Source of the DNA: Rotaria sp. Silwood1
Lineage: Eukaryota > Rotifera > Eurotatoria > Philodinida > Philodinidae
NCBI GenBank assembly: GCA_905250075.1
Contig: CAJNOP010000100.1
Span: 316,642 to 380,641, forward strand
Direction: 5' to 3'
DNA length: 64,000 nucleotides
Shown: positions 19,645 through 33,462 of the stretch, piece after piece
How positions within the stretch are numbered: position 1 is the first letter of the stretch
How the letters are laid out: each line of letters begins with the position of its first letter
Translations under genes and position numbers: made by a program
The notes under the pieces: model-generated
The model's database searches: none
The model's input: only the letters and a program-made list of their open reading frames with translations
Told to the model about the DNA's origin: nothing

Positions 19645-22484
19645 GATGAATGAATGAATGAATACAGTACGAAAAGCGTCGTTCCCCTATATTTATATAA
19701 TTGTTTATTCTATTTTTGTTGACACGTTGTTTTTCTGGCTTATTACTATAGACTTCAAGAACTTCTTCTCTGTTGATTGTTCATTTATTTCAACAGTGTT
19801 GCTGATGAAACGAAGATGACAGACAGGCGAAATCTCTGTACATCAAGCAACAAGCAAAGAAGAACACTCAAGTAAGCAAAAAGAAAAAGTGAGCATGAAC
19901 AACATAACTAGCTTGAAATGTCTGCAATACCCTTTAGGTCTAGTCTGAAACATGTCCTGGCACAAGATCATGTTTTATCGATAGACTGAGGTCAGTTTTA
20001 ATAACCCTAATAACAGAGAGAAACTAATTCATTCGGTAGACAATCAAGATCTGATCGGGAACAACTCAGTCGATTAGTCTGAAGCGGCTGTGGGCATTAA
20101 TAAAGAAAAGATTCACACCAGCCTCAAAATCATAGCCCGAGGCGAACTTTTTTTTCACCTTCATGACATGCGCAGATCTCAAAATTTGTCCGTAGCATAT
20201 GACTTTCTTTTCATGAACAAGCACTTAAGTGCTTGAATGAGCCACGTGCACATTTAAAGTAACTCATATGTTGAATGCAAAAAATCATACAAATGATCAT
20301 CCTTACAACGATTAACTAGATTAAAATAATAAAAGTAAACCTGTTCAAGACGAAAGAATACTCCTCATCTTGCAGGCTGTGTAAGGCTAATTACTCATGT
20401 CGATTTCCTTTTAGACCTGCGTATTAAAATATTTTTTATTTAAACTGTGAATTTTTATTACAAATCGAATCATTTTTCAACATCAAGTGAAACAAGAAAA
20501 AGAAAAGCACGTATTCAATATAATTTTATTAATAGCATTCCAGCAGATTGTGAAAAGCCAACGAGGAATGCGACGAGTGATCTGAACTGCAAAAGCTATT
20601 TTTTTCTCGTTCTATTTCAATTTCGAGCTCTTCAACACAACTATCTGATCGCCCATTTATTTTCGACTTCTTGGATATATTTTGACTATGCGAAAACAGT
20701 AAACCCATCGAAAAGACATTTTCAATTACGCGTTTCAAATTTGGCTTTCCAGTGGTTTTTTACTAGTTTTGCATGATCTCCCTTGGAAAAATTTTGCTTT
20801 TTAGATTCTTTTACATAGCTTTGTGCTTTCAACATTATTCTTTCTAATCTACAACTAGAACAATGATAGAAGTATGTTTATAATTCTAATGAAAAACTAA
20901 TCATGATGAATTTCACTTTTTGAACACCTCAAAAACTCTGAGTTCTTGAATAACTCTAGTTTTCGATTACTCGTTAGCAAAGAAATAGTTGATGAAATCA
21001 TTTAGGACGATAGATCTGTTTTCTAATCCTCAAAACTACTGAAATAATCCATGCTTTTAAAATTAATATGAATAAATAAATCGAATTTATTGTTCTTCTA
21101 GTTTCAACATTTTTTTAATTGCTTTTTATTTACATAGTTTAATAATTCTAATATAATTTATGCTATATCATAAATCTTTTATTTGACAAATGAAACTTAT
21201 AACAGATAGAATTGCTTTTCATTCATCATCAAAAATAGCAATATTATATACCACGAGTAGTTTTTGAAAAAAAAAATCGTTAAAATTATATTTAAAGGAA
21301 AATAAACAAAATGTAAAAATTATATATCTTTCTTGAAGTCGCGTAGATTTCTCTAAGATTAAAACGTTATATTTAGTTCATCTGATCTACACAAGTTGCG
21401 TAATCGTACGTACCTGTGTTCTCTTTTGCAAAAATATCAGATAAATATTGAGAGCTCAAAAAAAAACGTATATAGGAAATGAAAATTTTTTCAAAATTCA
21501 CAAAACGTTCGATTGTTCGGAAGATCGACCATTTGAAGCTTTTCTTATTTGACCCATCAAAACTCAGATTTTTGAGAGATGTTTTCGCAGAAAGACCAGC
21601 ATTTCAATTGATGGAACTCATCCCACTATCGCACTCTTTGATCTTAGATTTTATTTCACCATATGGAAATTCAATTAGATTTTTTTTACATAGGTCTGTA
21701 TGATCGAAAAAATTTTAATACAAATTCTTATATTCGCTGTTATGTCATGTTTCTAAAATGAAAATCGTGTCTTCCACTACTGATACTTTCGGTGGAATGT
21801 ACACATAGAAAAAGTTACGCTGTTTAACGTCGTTTACGATAAGACAGTTGTATGCATAAGAGATTCTGCAAACAAGGCAATCGATTGCAGATCATGAGCA
21901 TCATCAAGCGAAGCTCTCTTTAAATTACTTTCTAGTCATCACAATCTAATATGCTTATATCCTGTCATTTTTTCTTGTTTATAGCTACTCTTTACTCTCA
22001 ACTTTAATTTTATTACTAGTCTAACAATATTGAAAAGCAAATCTACTTACGTATTAGATGCTACTGAAGTATACAAATTTATTTGTGTGTGCTTGCAATC
22101 GATTCTAGTCTGTATTTATCATTCACAATATACTTGTTTTTTTTCCATACAACTATGTTTGCGTGACTCAATGAAGCATAACTTTTTCATCACGTAACCA
22201 TTTTTTTTATTCATGTGCTTATCGTCACCTTTGTTTCGTTTTTCATACATTCTTACTCATTTTTTCCCCAATTTTGCGTTCTGTATTGTTGCGATGAGAA
22301 AATATACACCGATACTTGCATACGCGTAAATTTGAGTTGTTATAATTCATTAGACTTTGAACTTTATTCTAATCTATATAAATATTTTCTATTGTAAAAC
22401 CTTTTGTTTTTGAAACTGATGAACACACAAGTAGTGTCGAATACTTCTAAATAAAGAAATAAAAAATTTCATATTTATTATTTT
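19645..22484. other. AT-rich intergenic stretch, no gene seen
   Basis: Small open frames here (for example 20447-20776) lack motifs or splice context. A short tetranucleotide run (TGAA)n sits at 19644-19662. I see nothing else I can support. Confidence 0.5.
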
Positions 22485-23440
22485 ATGTTTCGGTTTATCA
22501 AAAACTCAATTTACAACTCAAACTTCATAAATTACATTCGAAGGAAATACGGTGAATTTACTTTAAGAAGACTCGAATATGCCCAGAAACTAACAATGAA
22601 ATTAGGAAAAAACCAGTATGATACTGAATTTTTACGTATGTATCTCGTTTTATGGTTTGATTCCTAAATTGCAGAAATTTAAATTGGCAAGTAAACATCT
22701 TGCTTTAGTTCCTCTATTGAAAAAAATTCAATGTCGACTAGAATCTATTCAATACTCAGAAAAACAAAGGAATTTAATTAAACTAAGAAAAGAACTGTAT
22801 CATATTGGAACTGATAGAATTTTAAAATCATATCGACTTGATAAAGAACAAGCAAAAATAGCTAAAGTCAAAAATTCACATAAGATGAAAATTTCTATGT
22901 TACTGGGCACTGTAAATGATCATAAATGGGTTCCTTTTCTCCTTCTGAACAAATTAGTACATAATCTATTGTCAAAATTACCGAGTACTTTACAATTAAA
23001 TCAAATTAGTAGAGGTTGAAAATTTTGTATAGAAGAGAACGTTCCAATACACCAAGACAAATTGAATATGAGTTAACAAAAATGAAAGATGAGGCAGAAA
23101 AGGAAAACATCTGTTAGAAATCCTTATGTAATCAAATCAAAGAAGCTGCTGATGAGTTAATCCAAAGGTGATGAAAAATAGTACATTGAATATTTTAGTG
23201 AAAAAGAACAAGATACATTAAAAGAAGGAAAATAAATTAATAGCCGACTGCTCAAACTATTGAAAGATAAGAAAATTTTAAAAAAAAGAAAGATCATTAA
23301 GACCCACAATTGCAGTGTATAATGTTTCATATTATACACTTGGAGCATTGCTTGCTAATATAATAGAGAAGTATGAAAAAGGAAGCCATTCATATGTTAA
23401 GAACTCATTTCAATTTATCAATATTATGAAAAAACATTAT
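22485..23440 (+). pseudogene. Penelope-like (Athena-type?) retroelement relic
   Basis: Fragments in three shifting frames read together like the N-terminal and early reverse-transcriptase parts of Penelope-like elements. They run RRKYGEFTLRRLEYAQKL, then SFYGLIPKLQKFKLASKH with a basic helical region, then KMKISMLLG. After stops at about 23114 and 23168, LLKLLKDKK precedes RSLRPTIAVYNVSYYTLG and YVKNSFQFINIM. The RP-I....Y.LG and VKNS.x.F phrases match RT motif 2 and its follow-on in this group. At least two frameshifts and three stops; no catalytic YADD box or GIY-YIG part remains. Family assignment is from pattern memory. Confidence 0.5.
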
Positions 23441-23498
23441 TGAGAAAGAACGAATTAATAATGAGCACTGTCAATCTCATATGTAATAGTAAACAGAT

Positions 23499-23580
23499 AG
23501 GATGTAGATGTGGGATGTTAAGAAAAAAAGAACATCACCTACACAAGCAGCAACACTCTTCACCACCCACACTTATCCCC
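23499..23580. repeat. G/T-C/A hairpin repeat, copy 7
   Basis: GGATGTAGATGTGGGATG on the left; CATCACCTACAC and CACCACCCACACTTATCCCC on the right. Immediately downstream of the Penelope-like relic. Confidence 0.65.
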
Positions 23581-26500
23581 AGCGAAGAGATGAATTGAGT
23601 TTGCGATCTAAGTCATTATTTTAGTGAACGATGAACTATAAAACATACCATGATATCGTTTAACCAATATAGACCATTTGAATGCAGTTAGTTTATAGTA
23701 TGCCTCTGAATCATCAATAGTGAATGAAAATATATAAAAAAAACGGAACTCAGACTGAACGGTAAAATCAAAAGAAATACAAGAAATCAAACACGCCAAA
23801 GAAAGACATATACACCTAATGAAGTCAATAAACTGTCGTTCTTATATATGTGGTTATAACCATGATTATTATAGGAAATGTTATATATCTATACTTCTTA
23901 AAAACAAAACAAAAATATCTACGAATGTCCCTTGCAATCTGATCACAACGGTACACTGGTAAAGTTAGAAATGATCGTGATATCATCTAACAATATATGA
24001 ATCATCAAAATCTGCATTTATTTCATCGCATAACCTATGATATCAAAAGTAATTGGACAAGTCTCGAAGCCTATTTCTCTTCGTTGGAAACATGCTGAAC
24101 GAAAAAATTTTTTACCAAAAGATAGGATTTCTTCTTCTTCTCTTGCAAATCGTATACGATTTATTTTTATAACATCTTTATTGGTGAAACGATACAATAG
24201 GAAAGAGAAGCACCCTTAAAAAGAATTTACAGTTTTTGTGAGATTCAGAAAAACAGTAAAACATGTTGATCCCTGTATTTCATGGATAAACACATTTTGA
24301 AAAAAAAAATTTTCTATCAGTTAATAGAACAGTGTATGATTCATATTTATCACATATTGGTAAGTAAAGTGAGACGAGAAAAAAAGCGAAACATTAACAT
24401 AATAAATTTAAAATTTTTGACGAGTTCATATATAAATTACAAATTTATTGTGTAAGTATTTCTCTTTTTTACATCTTGTTTCACTTATCAATGTGTAATA
24501 AGTATGAATCATACACTATTCGAAAGAGGAGAAAATTTCCTATCAATCAAAAAAAAAAAAATTTTTCGTCAAACACGTTTCCAACAAAGAGAACTAAGAT
24601 TCGAGATTTGTCCGATTACTTTTGCATCATTGATTATGTATCGTGATTTGATAATATCTCAACTAATAATTTATTATTAGAAAAAGATTTTCATTTTTAC
24701 TTATATTTTCATTAATATCCAAAGCGTAAACAAATATATTCAATTTAACGACAAGATCATAATAGATTTGACAAAATAACCTATATGAATTAATAAATTG
24801 AGATTTTGACAAGATTATATACTGTTGTCAATATAATATGCACTTTTAGTTTGAATTTTTGCTGTTCGAGTAACAAAAAATTCTTTTTCATGTAAAGAAT
24901 TAAGATACGATCCATAAGAATACCGTGGGTTATGTACGAATTCGAAAGATGACTATCGAAAACCGCGAAATCTAGATTTTGAGCTTATTTGGATGTACTA
25001 TATTAAAGTTAGTTATAGGCGACTTTTCGGCACAATCTATCTGCAATCAAAAACATAGTGATTTAGTGTCTCATAATATTCTATATCATTTATTTACTGA
25101 GCTAACATCAGTGTAAAAGATCACCATTTAAAGGCCTATATTATTCATTTCTGGACAGTATCTCTACTGCCATTTTTCAAAATCAAACAAGAACAAGCTG
25201 AATTTTTGACCTGTGATGCAACATTACTGATTTGATACAGAATAAAAAAAGAAATATAAAAAAAAAAACTTTATCTTCGACACTTTGATTATTAAAAGAC
25301 AGATAAACATCTTCTAGTGTCCTTTGTTCAAGACAATATTTTCGAAAAATCAAGAAAAACAAATTTGCGAAATCGGATAATAATCATTCATGTTGTTAAA
25401 ACAAAAGAACACTGATTAAAGCCGTATGATTTAAGTTTATTAGTAATGATAATTTAGTAGTATAGAGTTATTCCTCGATATTGCACATTTGCTATGGACC
25501 TTCTAAATTTTCATCAAGATGATACTCTATATACTAATAATTAACGATTGATAATAAATTTATTATCATATGGCTGTGATCAGCATTCGATTTTTTTCAT
25601 AATATGAATGATTATTATGCGATTTTGTAAGAGAACTTTAAAAATATTCTGACTTGTAGAAGTATAATCCTATATAGTAGATATATAGTATGGGAAAAGT
25701 CGATCACAACTAAGTTTACTATAAAAAAATATTGAAATAAGCTAAACACTTAAATTTGATGCTTTTCGATGATGACCTTTGGAATGGATACAGCAAGCAT
25801 CAAAAATTCAAATTATCATCCAATGTTCCGATTCCTTGGTGCCCTCATGACCATAAGAGTTATTAATAGTGTCATTTTCGTGTAATGTTACTTCTCCATC
25901 TTTATAAATTTTTCTTTCAAATATAACAATAAGATAATTTGAGTGCATATTTATCGTATAGTGAATGTGAATAGGATTTTTATTGAGTCTTTTAATAAAA
26001 TGCTCTAACTTCTCTAATTGAGTTTTGATTTTAGATTTTACATGAATAAAATTCTTAATGAGATTAATTCATTGAATAAATTATAACTTTTCTATTATCT
26101 ATATGCAAAATTTTCTCATGTGTAAACTTATATTTTCAGAAAAAATTAAATTTCTACAATCAACTTATCGCTTTAAAAACTTTATTCGTACAAAATGTCA
26201 AGTCGAAAGTCAATTAGAGGAGTGACAACATCTTGTTGAAAAAGTACATCAATCTAGACTTTTTTTTTTATTATTCACTAGTACTCATCAAATGAATATC
26301 CTTTCGGATGAAACGTAACTTGACATCTGAAGTGATTATCTTGATATTTTTACTTTAAAGATTATAATACTTGCGAGTTTATGAAGTAGTTATTATCTGT
26401 AGATGTACATTGAGTAAAAAAACAAATTCTAATCGTTTTTCACTTCTTTGACCTATTCTCAAATTTAGCAATTTGAAAAAAACTTAAAATATCGACATCT

Positions 26501-26943
26501 TAATAATCATCGGATCGATTTCGGGTATGAGATCATACTCGAAATCTAAATCAACTTAACAAGATCGCATTCGGACTGATGCTCTTTCTAAAAATATATG
26601 TATTTTCAATGAAATCCGAATTATTTTTTTTTTTTTGGTAAATCAAGATGTGCAACACACTAAGCATAAGTTGAAACTTCTGAATTGATCGAAATCGTTC
26701 TAAACGAGTTGATAATCAGTTTTAACTTTTTTCAAAAGAATTAATCGATTAATTTTTCATTTCGGTATCATAATTACAATTCTTTTTTATCTAAAATCTA
26801 ATTCTAAAAGTTTCATTGTTTTTTTTTCTTTACTACTCTCAATGAGAGGATATTCATAGAATGAATTTAATAATATATAAATAAAATAATTATGTTTATA
26901 TCCTAATTCAACATTTATGAATATAAAAATAAAGATTATTTTG
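23581..26943. other. AT-rich intergenic stretch with one inverted repeat
   Basis: No gene supported. An imperfect inverted repeat lies at about 24300-24566: GTGTATGATTCATA (24332 on) faces TATGAATCATACAC (24503 on), with similarity about 45 bases per arm and weaker poly-A/T flanks. It is probably a decayed MITE. Confidence 0.4.
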
Positions 26944-26959
26944 AGCCCTTAAGAGGGCT
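26944..26959 (-). terminator. histone 3' stem-loop, H4
   Basis: On the minus strand: AGCCCT-CTTA-AGGGCT, a 6-bp stem with a 4-base loop, preceded by ACCCAAACA. It matches the size and form of the metazoan histone mRNA 3' processing stem-loop. It lies 36 bases after the stop. Confidence 0.85.
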
Positions 26960-26995
26960 GTTTGGGTAAATGGTTTTGTTTTGATATCACTTAAT

Positions 26996-27322
<327 letters not shown>

Positions 27323-27394
27323 TTATTATAATAATAATGATAAACATATCATGTATATACATTCGTTATATATCATTCAGATAAAATCTTCATC

Positions 27395-27431
27395 GATTGG
27401 TCAGTTAAGAAACTATGTTAATAAACCAATC
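27395..27431 (-). promoter_or_regulatory. opposed CCAAT-box pair upstream of H4
   Basis: GATTGGT (27395-27401) and ACCAATCA (27424-27431) face away from one another, about 90-120 bases upstream of the H4 start. The same arrangement in the H2A/H2B promoter suggests an NF-Y-type control element. Confidence 0.5.
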
Positions 27432-28076
27432 AAAAAAAAAACACGAAGAGTATGAAACTGTTCATCATGCGCATAATGTCAAACAAAAAATGGCCAAAAA
27501 TTTTAAGATATTTAAATAATATTCTGTTATAAAATGTAATAATTCTTCAACGAATGTTTTCTATTGAAATTTATAGATTATAAATTCATATAGAATTAAT
27601 TATAGTCTAATTTTTTATAGTTAACTTTTAGAATATTCATTTTCATTGAATATAAGAATCAAAAAATTATTATACACAAAAATATCAATATTTAGAACGT
27701 AGTTATGAGGACAATAGTAAACAATTTCATACTGCTATCAATAATTTTTAATGATAGAATGTAATTCTACACTATTGTATACTGAATGAAAGGTCACCGA
27801 TGATGTGTTTTGTCCAATAATGAAAAAGATTGACTCATTCGTATAAGAATGTGAAGTCACGAATTATTTATTCTCTTATTATGAATAGAAAATCATTAAT
27901 TTTTTATTTGTATATTAGTATAATATACGAAACTTCGAAAGCAAATAATTATATTTTCAAATTCAAATCTAAATAGTTATTCATTTAGAAAGAAAAAAAT
28001 CGATTTTACAACTTTTAATTTCAATTTAATTAAACTCGAATACCAACATTTATAAATATAGAATAAAAAAAAATGT

Positions 28077-28092
28077 AGCCCTAAAGAGGGCT
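28077..28092 (-). terminator. histone 3' stem-loop, H2B
   Basis: On the minus strand: AGCCCT-CTTT-AGGGCT, preceded by ACCCAAACA, 46 bases after the H2B stop. Confidence 0.85.
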
Positions 28093-28138
28093 GTTTGGGT
28101 TTAATAATATATATATATATATTTTTGCAAAATATTAT

Positions 28139-28522
28139 TTATTTAGCACTTGTATATTTAGTAACAGCTTTTGTACCTTCTGATACAGCATGTTTAGCAA
28201 GTTCACCAGGTAATAAAAGTCGAACAGCTGTTTGAATTTCTCGACTACTTATTGTTGATCGTTTATTATAATGTGATAAACGACTTGATTCAGCAGCAAT
28301 ACGTTCAAATATATCATTAACAAATGAATTCATAATTGACATTGCTTTTGATGATATACCTGTATCTGGATGAACTTGTTTAAGTACTTTATAAATATAA
28401 ATTGAATATGTTTCTTTTCGTCGACGTTTAATTTTTCTTTCAGTAGTTTTAGCACCTGAAGCTCCTTTTGATGTTTTTGTAACAGCTTTTTTTGAACCTT
28501 TTGATGGTGTTTTTGGTGGCAT
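28139..28522 (-). CDS. H2B: histone H2B
   Basis: 127 residues from [12 protein letters not shown]. The frame is open 37 codons further upstream, but the start at 28522 gives the standard H2B N-terminus. The core is typical: [59 protein letters not shown], ending VTKYTSAK. The C-terminal ubiquitination Lys is present. The Lys/Thr/Ser-rich tail is ordinary in length. Divergent from the H2A gene with 244 bases between start codons, so the two share a promoter. Confidence 0.97.
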   Translation of the reverse strand: MPPKTPSKGSKKAVTKTSKGASGAKTTERKIKRRRKETYSIYIYKVLKQVHPDTGISSKAMSIMNSFVNDIFERIAAESSRLSHYNKRSTISSREIQTAVRLLLPGELAKHAVSEGTKAVTKYTSAK

Positions 28523-28628
28523 ATTGAATGTTTGAAGTTTTGTTTTGTTTTTTTTTACGAGAATACGAATGAAAAGAAACAAGAAAATTTCTTCATTCTT
28601 ATATGTACATGATTTTAGTAGTTGAATA

Positions 28629-28693
28629 ACCAATCATTAATGTTTGAATATGATTGGTTTGAAATATTGTTCATTACATAGACATATATAAAG
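28629..28693. promoter_or_regulatory. shared H2A/H2B promoter elements
   Basis: ACCAATCA (28629-28636) and TGATTGGT (28651-28658) form an opposed CCAAT pair in the middle of the divergent intergenic region. TATATAAAG (28685-28693) lies 74 bases before the H2A ATG and serves H2A. No clear TATA box is seen on the H2B side. Confidence 0.55.
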
Positions 28694-28766
28694 TCAAGAC
28701 AATACATAGAAATATTCTCTATATCATTCATTCATTTAATCATATAACAAAACAAATCAAGACACA

Positions 28767-29322
<556 letters not shown>

Positions 29323-29377
29323 AATATTATAATTTAAACAAAAAATAACATCAAGATATAACCCAAAAAAACCCAAC

Positions 29378-29393
29378 AGCCCTCTTTAGGGCT
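29378..29393 (+). terminator. histone 3' stem-loop, H2A
   Basis: AGCCCTCTTTAGGGCT, 55 bases after the H2A stop and preceded by AACCCAACA. Stem and loop are identical in form to those of H4 and H2B. Confidence 0.85.
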
Positions 29394-30670
29394 AATATTT
29401 CTTTTTTTTTAAATTCATAAATGTTGGTTACAATTATACATGAAATTTGAACTTGCTTATCTAGTCAAAAAAGAAAAATAAATAAATATTAAGGACATTT
29501 TTGTCTATAAGCAAAAACAACGATTGATTAATTAACTTTTTTTTTGAAGATTTGCAATTTAAAAAGTATCATAGTGATATATATATGAAATATTCTATCA
29601 ATAATGAGATTTATATTATGCCTAGAAAATAAAGTTTGTTTATAGTGAAGAATCTATTGGATTAGTATTAGAAAAGAATTTAAATAATATGTTAAACATA
29701 AATAGAATATTTATGATATAGACAATGGACAAAGTAATAAGCAAATTATTGAACAAATAGAAAAAAACAAAAGATGTCGTTATTTTAAAAGAATAATTTT
29801 AGATTTTCTCGAAAAAACACAAAAAAAAATATATATATAACAAAGAAAAAAAGAATTAAATTAATTATATAAAATATTTGATAAGTAAAATATTCAAATT
29901 GAATAATAAAGTATACATCGATTTATTCTAATAGCTTTTGTCATATATTTATAAGTTCATTTGAGTGCAATTATTTCTTTTTTAAAGTTTATATTTTACA
30001 CTATTTGATAAGATGAATTGAAATAATCAATGATATATAAATGTCAAGAACTCTTAACATACATAAAAAAGCGATGAATAACATCTGTGTGTGTGTGTTA
30101 CATATGGACTTATTTCTGATGTTATATTACTCCTTAACAAAACAGTAATCTTAAGTTGTTTGTAGATAAATATGATTATAAGGTTATGAAATAAGACAAA
30201 ATTAGTTTATAAATAAACAAAGAATAAATTCATTTTGCTTATGTCTGGAGTCTATCGAGTTGATTTGGTTCCGATAGTTTTGTATTCATATCAATCTTTC
30301 AAATGACATATGATTGAATAATATGTTTTAGCATTGTATTAAAAAAAAAATTCTATCGATCTATTTTGAAAAACTAATTTTATTGTTTCACAAAATTTAT
30401 GAAGAATTCGAGTTTTTTTAAATACATTATTGTGGTCTATTGTATGTGTATAGTGATCAAATTTATCTCAGTTCATTCCTATGATTAAACGACTATAAAA
30501 ATTAAATAACAAAAAAAAAATGTTTTTATACAATAGGAATTTATTTTAAGTGGTGTTATGATTTGTATAGAAACATATAAAAAAAAAAATGTTATCATCT
30601 TTATTTTTTGCACAAAAAAAGAATTTTTTTTTTTTTTCGTTTTATTCATTCTTAAAATGTTTATTTTTTT
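29394..30670. other. AT-rich spacer, no gene seen
   Basis: Between the histone block and the ERICH3-like gene. Homopolymer A/T runs and a short (TG)n at about 30087-30098; no supported feature. Confidence 0.5.
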
Positions 30671-33462
30671 TTAATCATCATTATTTGAATCTTCATTTAT
30701 TTCATCTGAAATAATAGAAGAATGATCAAGATCATTATCTAAAAAGAAATTTTTTTTTTTATCAATAAAAAAAATAATTTAAATTTAAACTAACTTTTTT
30801 TATGTTGCATTTTCAATGTATCCGATGATGGTGATTGAATTGGTTCATTTTCACGCTAAAAAATAAAAATAAAATAATCATAATCAATTTAAACGAAAAA
30901 AAAAACATACAGAAGTTGAAAGTGGTGAATGTATTTCATCGTCTACTTCTTCAAAATCTTCACCATAAGCTAAAAAAAAAGAAGAACTTAAAGAAAATTA
31001 AAAAAAAACGATTTCTTAAATTACGATTTGGTGAAGTAGTTGTTTTTGATTGATGACTTGGCTAAAATAATTAACGTAAAAAACAAAATAAATAATACAT
31101 TAATTAAAAGAAATAAATATAATCTACCGCAGTCATTGGACGAATTCTTCTTAGTGATGGCGATTCATGTCGTTCTATAGATCAAATAGAACAAAACAAA
31201 ATTTTTTCACTATTGATATTATTATTATACCTTCTAAACTTGATGTGTCAGATTTAATTGACACTGGACTTGTCATACGAAATGTATTTTTTTTCAAATC
31301 AATTTGTTTATTATTATTTTCAATTGATTTCTGTTTTGGTATAGAAGATTCACTTGTTTCGGAAGAATCTTCATTATCACTTTCGATTGTTCTTGGACTA
31401 ATTTTAAGAAGTCCATTTGTTTTTGAATTATTCTCATCTACTTGAATTGGTTTTAGAGAAGGAACAGAAGAATCAGATCTTTCAGAATATAACTCATGAG
31501 AATATCCTGCATTGATAGGTTGATTATCAGATTCGATTGGTTTCGGATTTGATATAGATGATTCATTTGTTTGAAAATCTTCCTTATTAGATTCGATTGG
31601 TTTTGGACTTGATATAGGTGATCCATTTGTTTTTGAATGATCTTTATTATCAATTTCATTTGTTTTTGAATCTGTTTTATTAGGTTGATTTGATTTCGAA
31701 CTGATTATATTGGATGTTTTTTTCTGTGAACTTTGAATAGATGAAGAAGTTGATTTTGATATTTTCTCACGTGATGTACTTGATTGTCGAGTTGGTGTAC
31801 GACTCTTAGTCGGTTTTCGATAACGAGTTCTTTTAGACTAACGAAAATTTTTAGAAAACAATTTAAAAAAAAAAGATGGAAAATATACTTTTGGTCTTGA
31901 TTCTCCTTCCATTAATTTTTTCATTCGTTCTTCAAATCGACATCTTTTTATATTTTAAAAACACAAAAAAAAAAGTCAATTTTAAAATAAATTTTAAATA
32001 AAATACCTTCGACATGGTGCACATTTTTCTATACCTCGAATAGCAAATAGACCACGTTTTCCTCCAATACGCATATCATTTTTACATCTATATTCACAAC
32101 AAACAGATAGACGATTATTAATAATACCATTGACATAAAATGCTAATGCAAATGGATAATCTGTATGTCGTCGTGATTCAAATGAAAAATCATCTAGGAT
32201 AAAAAAATTTTTTAATTATTCTATATGAGGAACAAAAAAAACGAAACTTTCTTATTTACCATTAGGTTTTAATAGACCTTTAAAAATAGTAAGATTTTCT
32301 CCACCACAATGTTGTTGCATAATAATTATTTCATCATCTTGAGGTATAAATAAACTACGATTATAATCAATATTAATTTCATCTCCAAAATATCTCATTG
32401 TTATAAAACATCGATTATCAGCAGGCATTATCTATATGACATAAATATAAATTAGAGATTCATTTGTTTTTTTGTTTTTGATCTTTTTATCATTTATTTA
32501 AAAAAAAAACATTTCTACTGAATGAAAATCTAATTCATTTTATTTGTATATTTTTAATTGTAATATTATTGATATATAACGAAAGATAAAATGCTCAAAT
32601 TTTCAAAATAATAATTTTCCCATTGACAATATAATAATATTTGTTTTTTTTTTTTGCTGTTCTCAATAAAAAAAAATACAGCAATCGAAAAATTTGTCAA
32701 CATTACAATACCTCCGGACTGACTGCTTGACGTATTCGAACATTTTCTATCCATGTTGATTGCTTTGATGATGAAAAGCTTGTTGAATGTAGTGTTTTGT
32801 TTGTCTAATGAAAAGAAAAAGATTTTCTTTTTTTTTTTTTTTTCTTTTGTCAAATAAAATGTTTTCATATAACTATTTGTTTTTGCTGAGCCATAACTGT
32901 ACTTTTAGGTTTTCGATCAGTTGAATTATAATTAATTGGTTGTAGTCGTTCTTGTTCATTTGTATTCTATTTAATTTCAAAAATAACAAATAAGAAAAAA
33001 TATTTTAACGAACTGATATATTTTCTTTCGGACGTCTAATAGTTGATGTAACCATTGGATAATATAATTTTCTAATTAAAGAAAAACAAAAACAGCATGA
33101 ATTCCTTTTAATAAGTAAAAAAAAACACATTCGATTACTTATTTGAGGTATGTTGTCGTCTAGTATGACGTCTATATTCATCCTTTGGAATAATATCCCC
33201 GTGGCGATCGATCTATTATGTAGTAATAGAAAAAAAAAACACCGAATAATATATTGCTTGTTAAATTAAATCAACGAAATCGAAAAAAAAAGCTTACTAA
33301 GCCAACATTAATTAAATGTTTCCGAATATGATCAGTTTTTAAAATAGCTTCTAATTGTTCATGTGTTAATGTTATAGATTTTCTATTGCAAAAAAAAAAA
33401 ATTTTCTCAATAAATATTTTATTATTGTACAGTTAATGAAAAACTTACTTTGTTTCTGTCAT
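30671..33462 (-). CDS. ERICH3: ERICH3-like DUF4590 protein, 15 exons
   Basis: Exons (window coordinates, in transcript order): 33449-33462, 33298-33382, 33139-33212, 33014-33071, 32874-32966, 32712-32804, 32260-32431, 32007-32193, 31889-31943, 31231-31837, 31128-31174, 31025-31061, 30911-30969, 30795-30855, 30671-30738. All junctions are GT-AG, all split codons close, and the sum is 1,710 bases (569 residues). The N-terminus (DHIRKHLINVGLIDRHGDII) resembles the start of vertebrate glutamate-rich protein 3. Exons 7-9 give the DUF4590 core: IIIMQQHCGGENLTIFKG, SRRHTDYPFALAFYVNG, NRLSVCCEYRCK, RIGGKRGLFAI and a CAPCRRC cysteine knot. The rest is a low-complexity Ser/Asn/Lys/Glu tail with a repeated KPIESDN phrase. 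ERICH3 is linked to primary cilia in vertebrates. Introns are mostly 45-110 bases, up to about 170. The donor of exon 4 (GTTCGT) and the end of exon 5 are the least certain. Confidence 0.88.

Noticed and set aside
20447-20776. Plus frame of 109 codons
   Set aside because: No motif, no splice context, and an opposed frame of similar quality; treated as chance.
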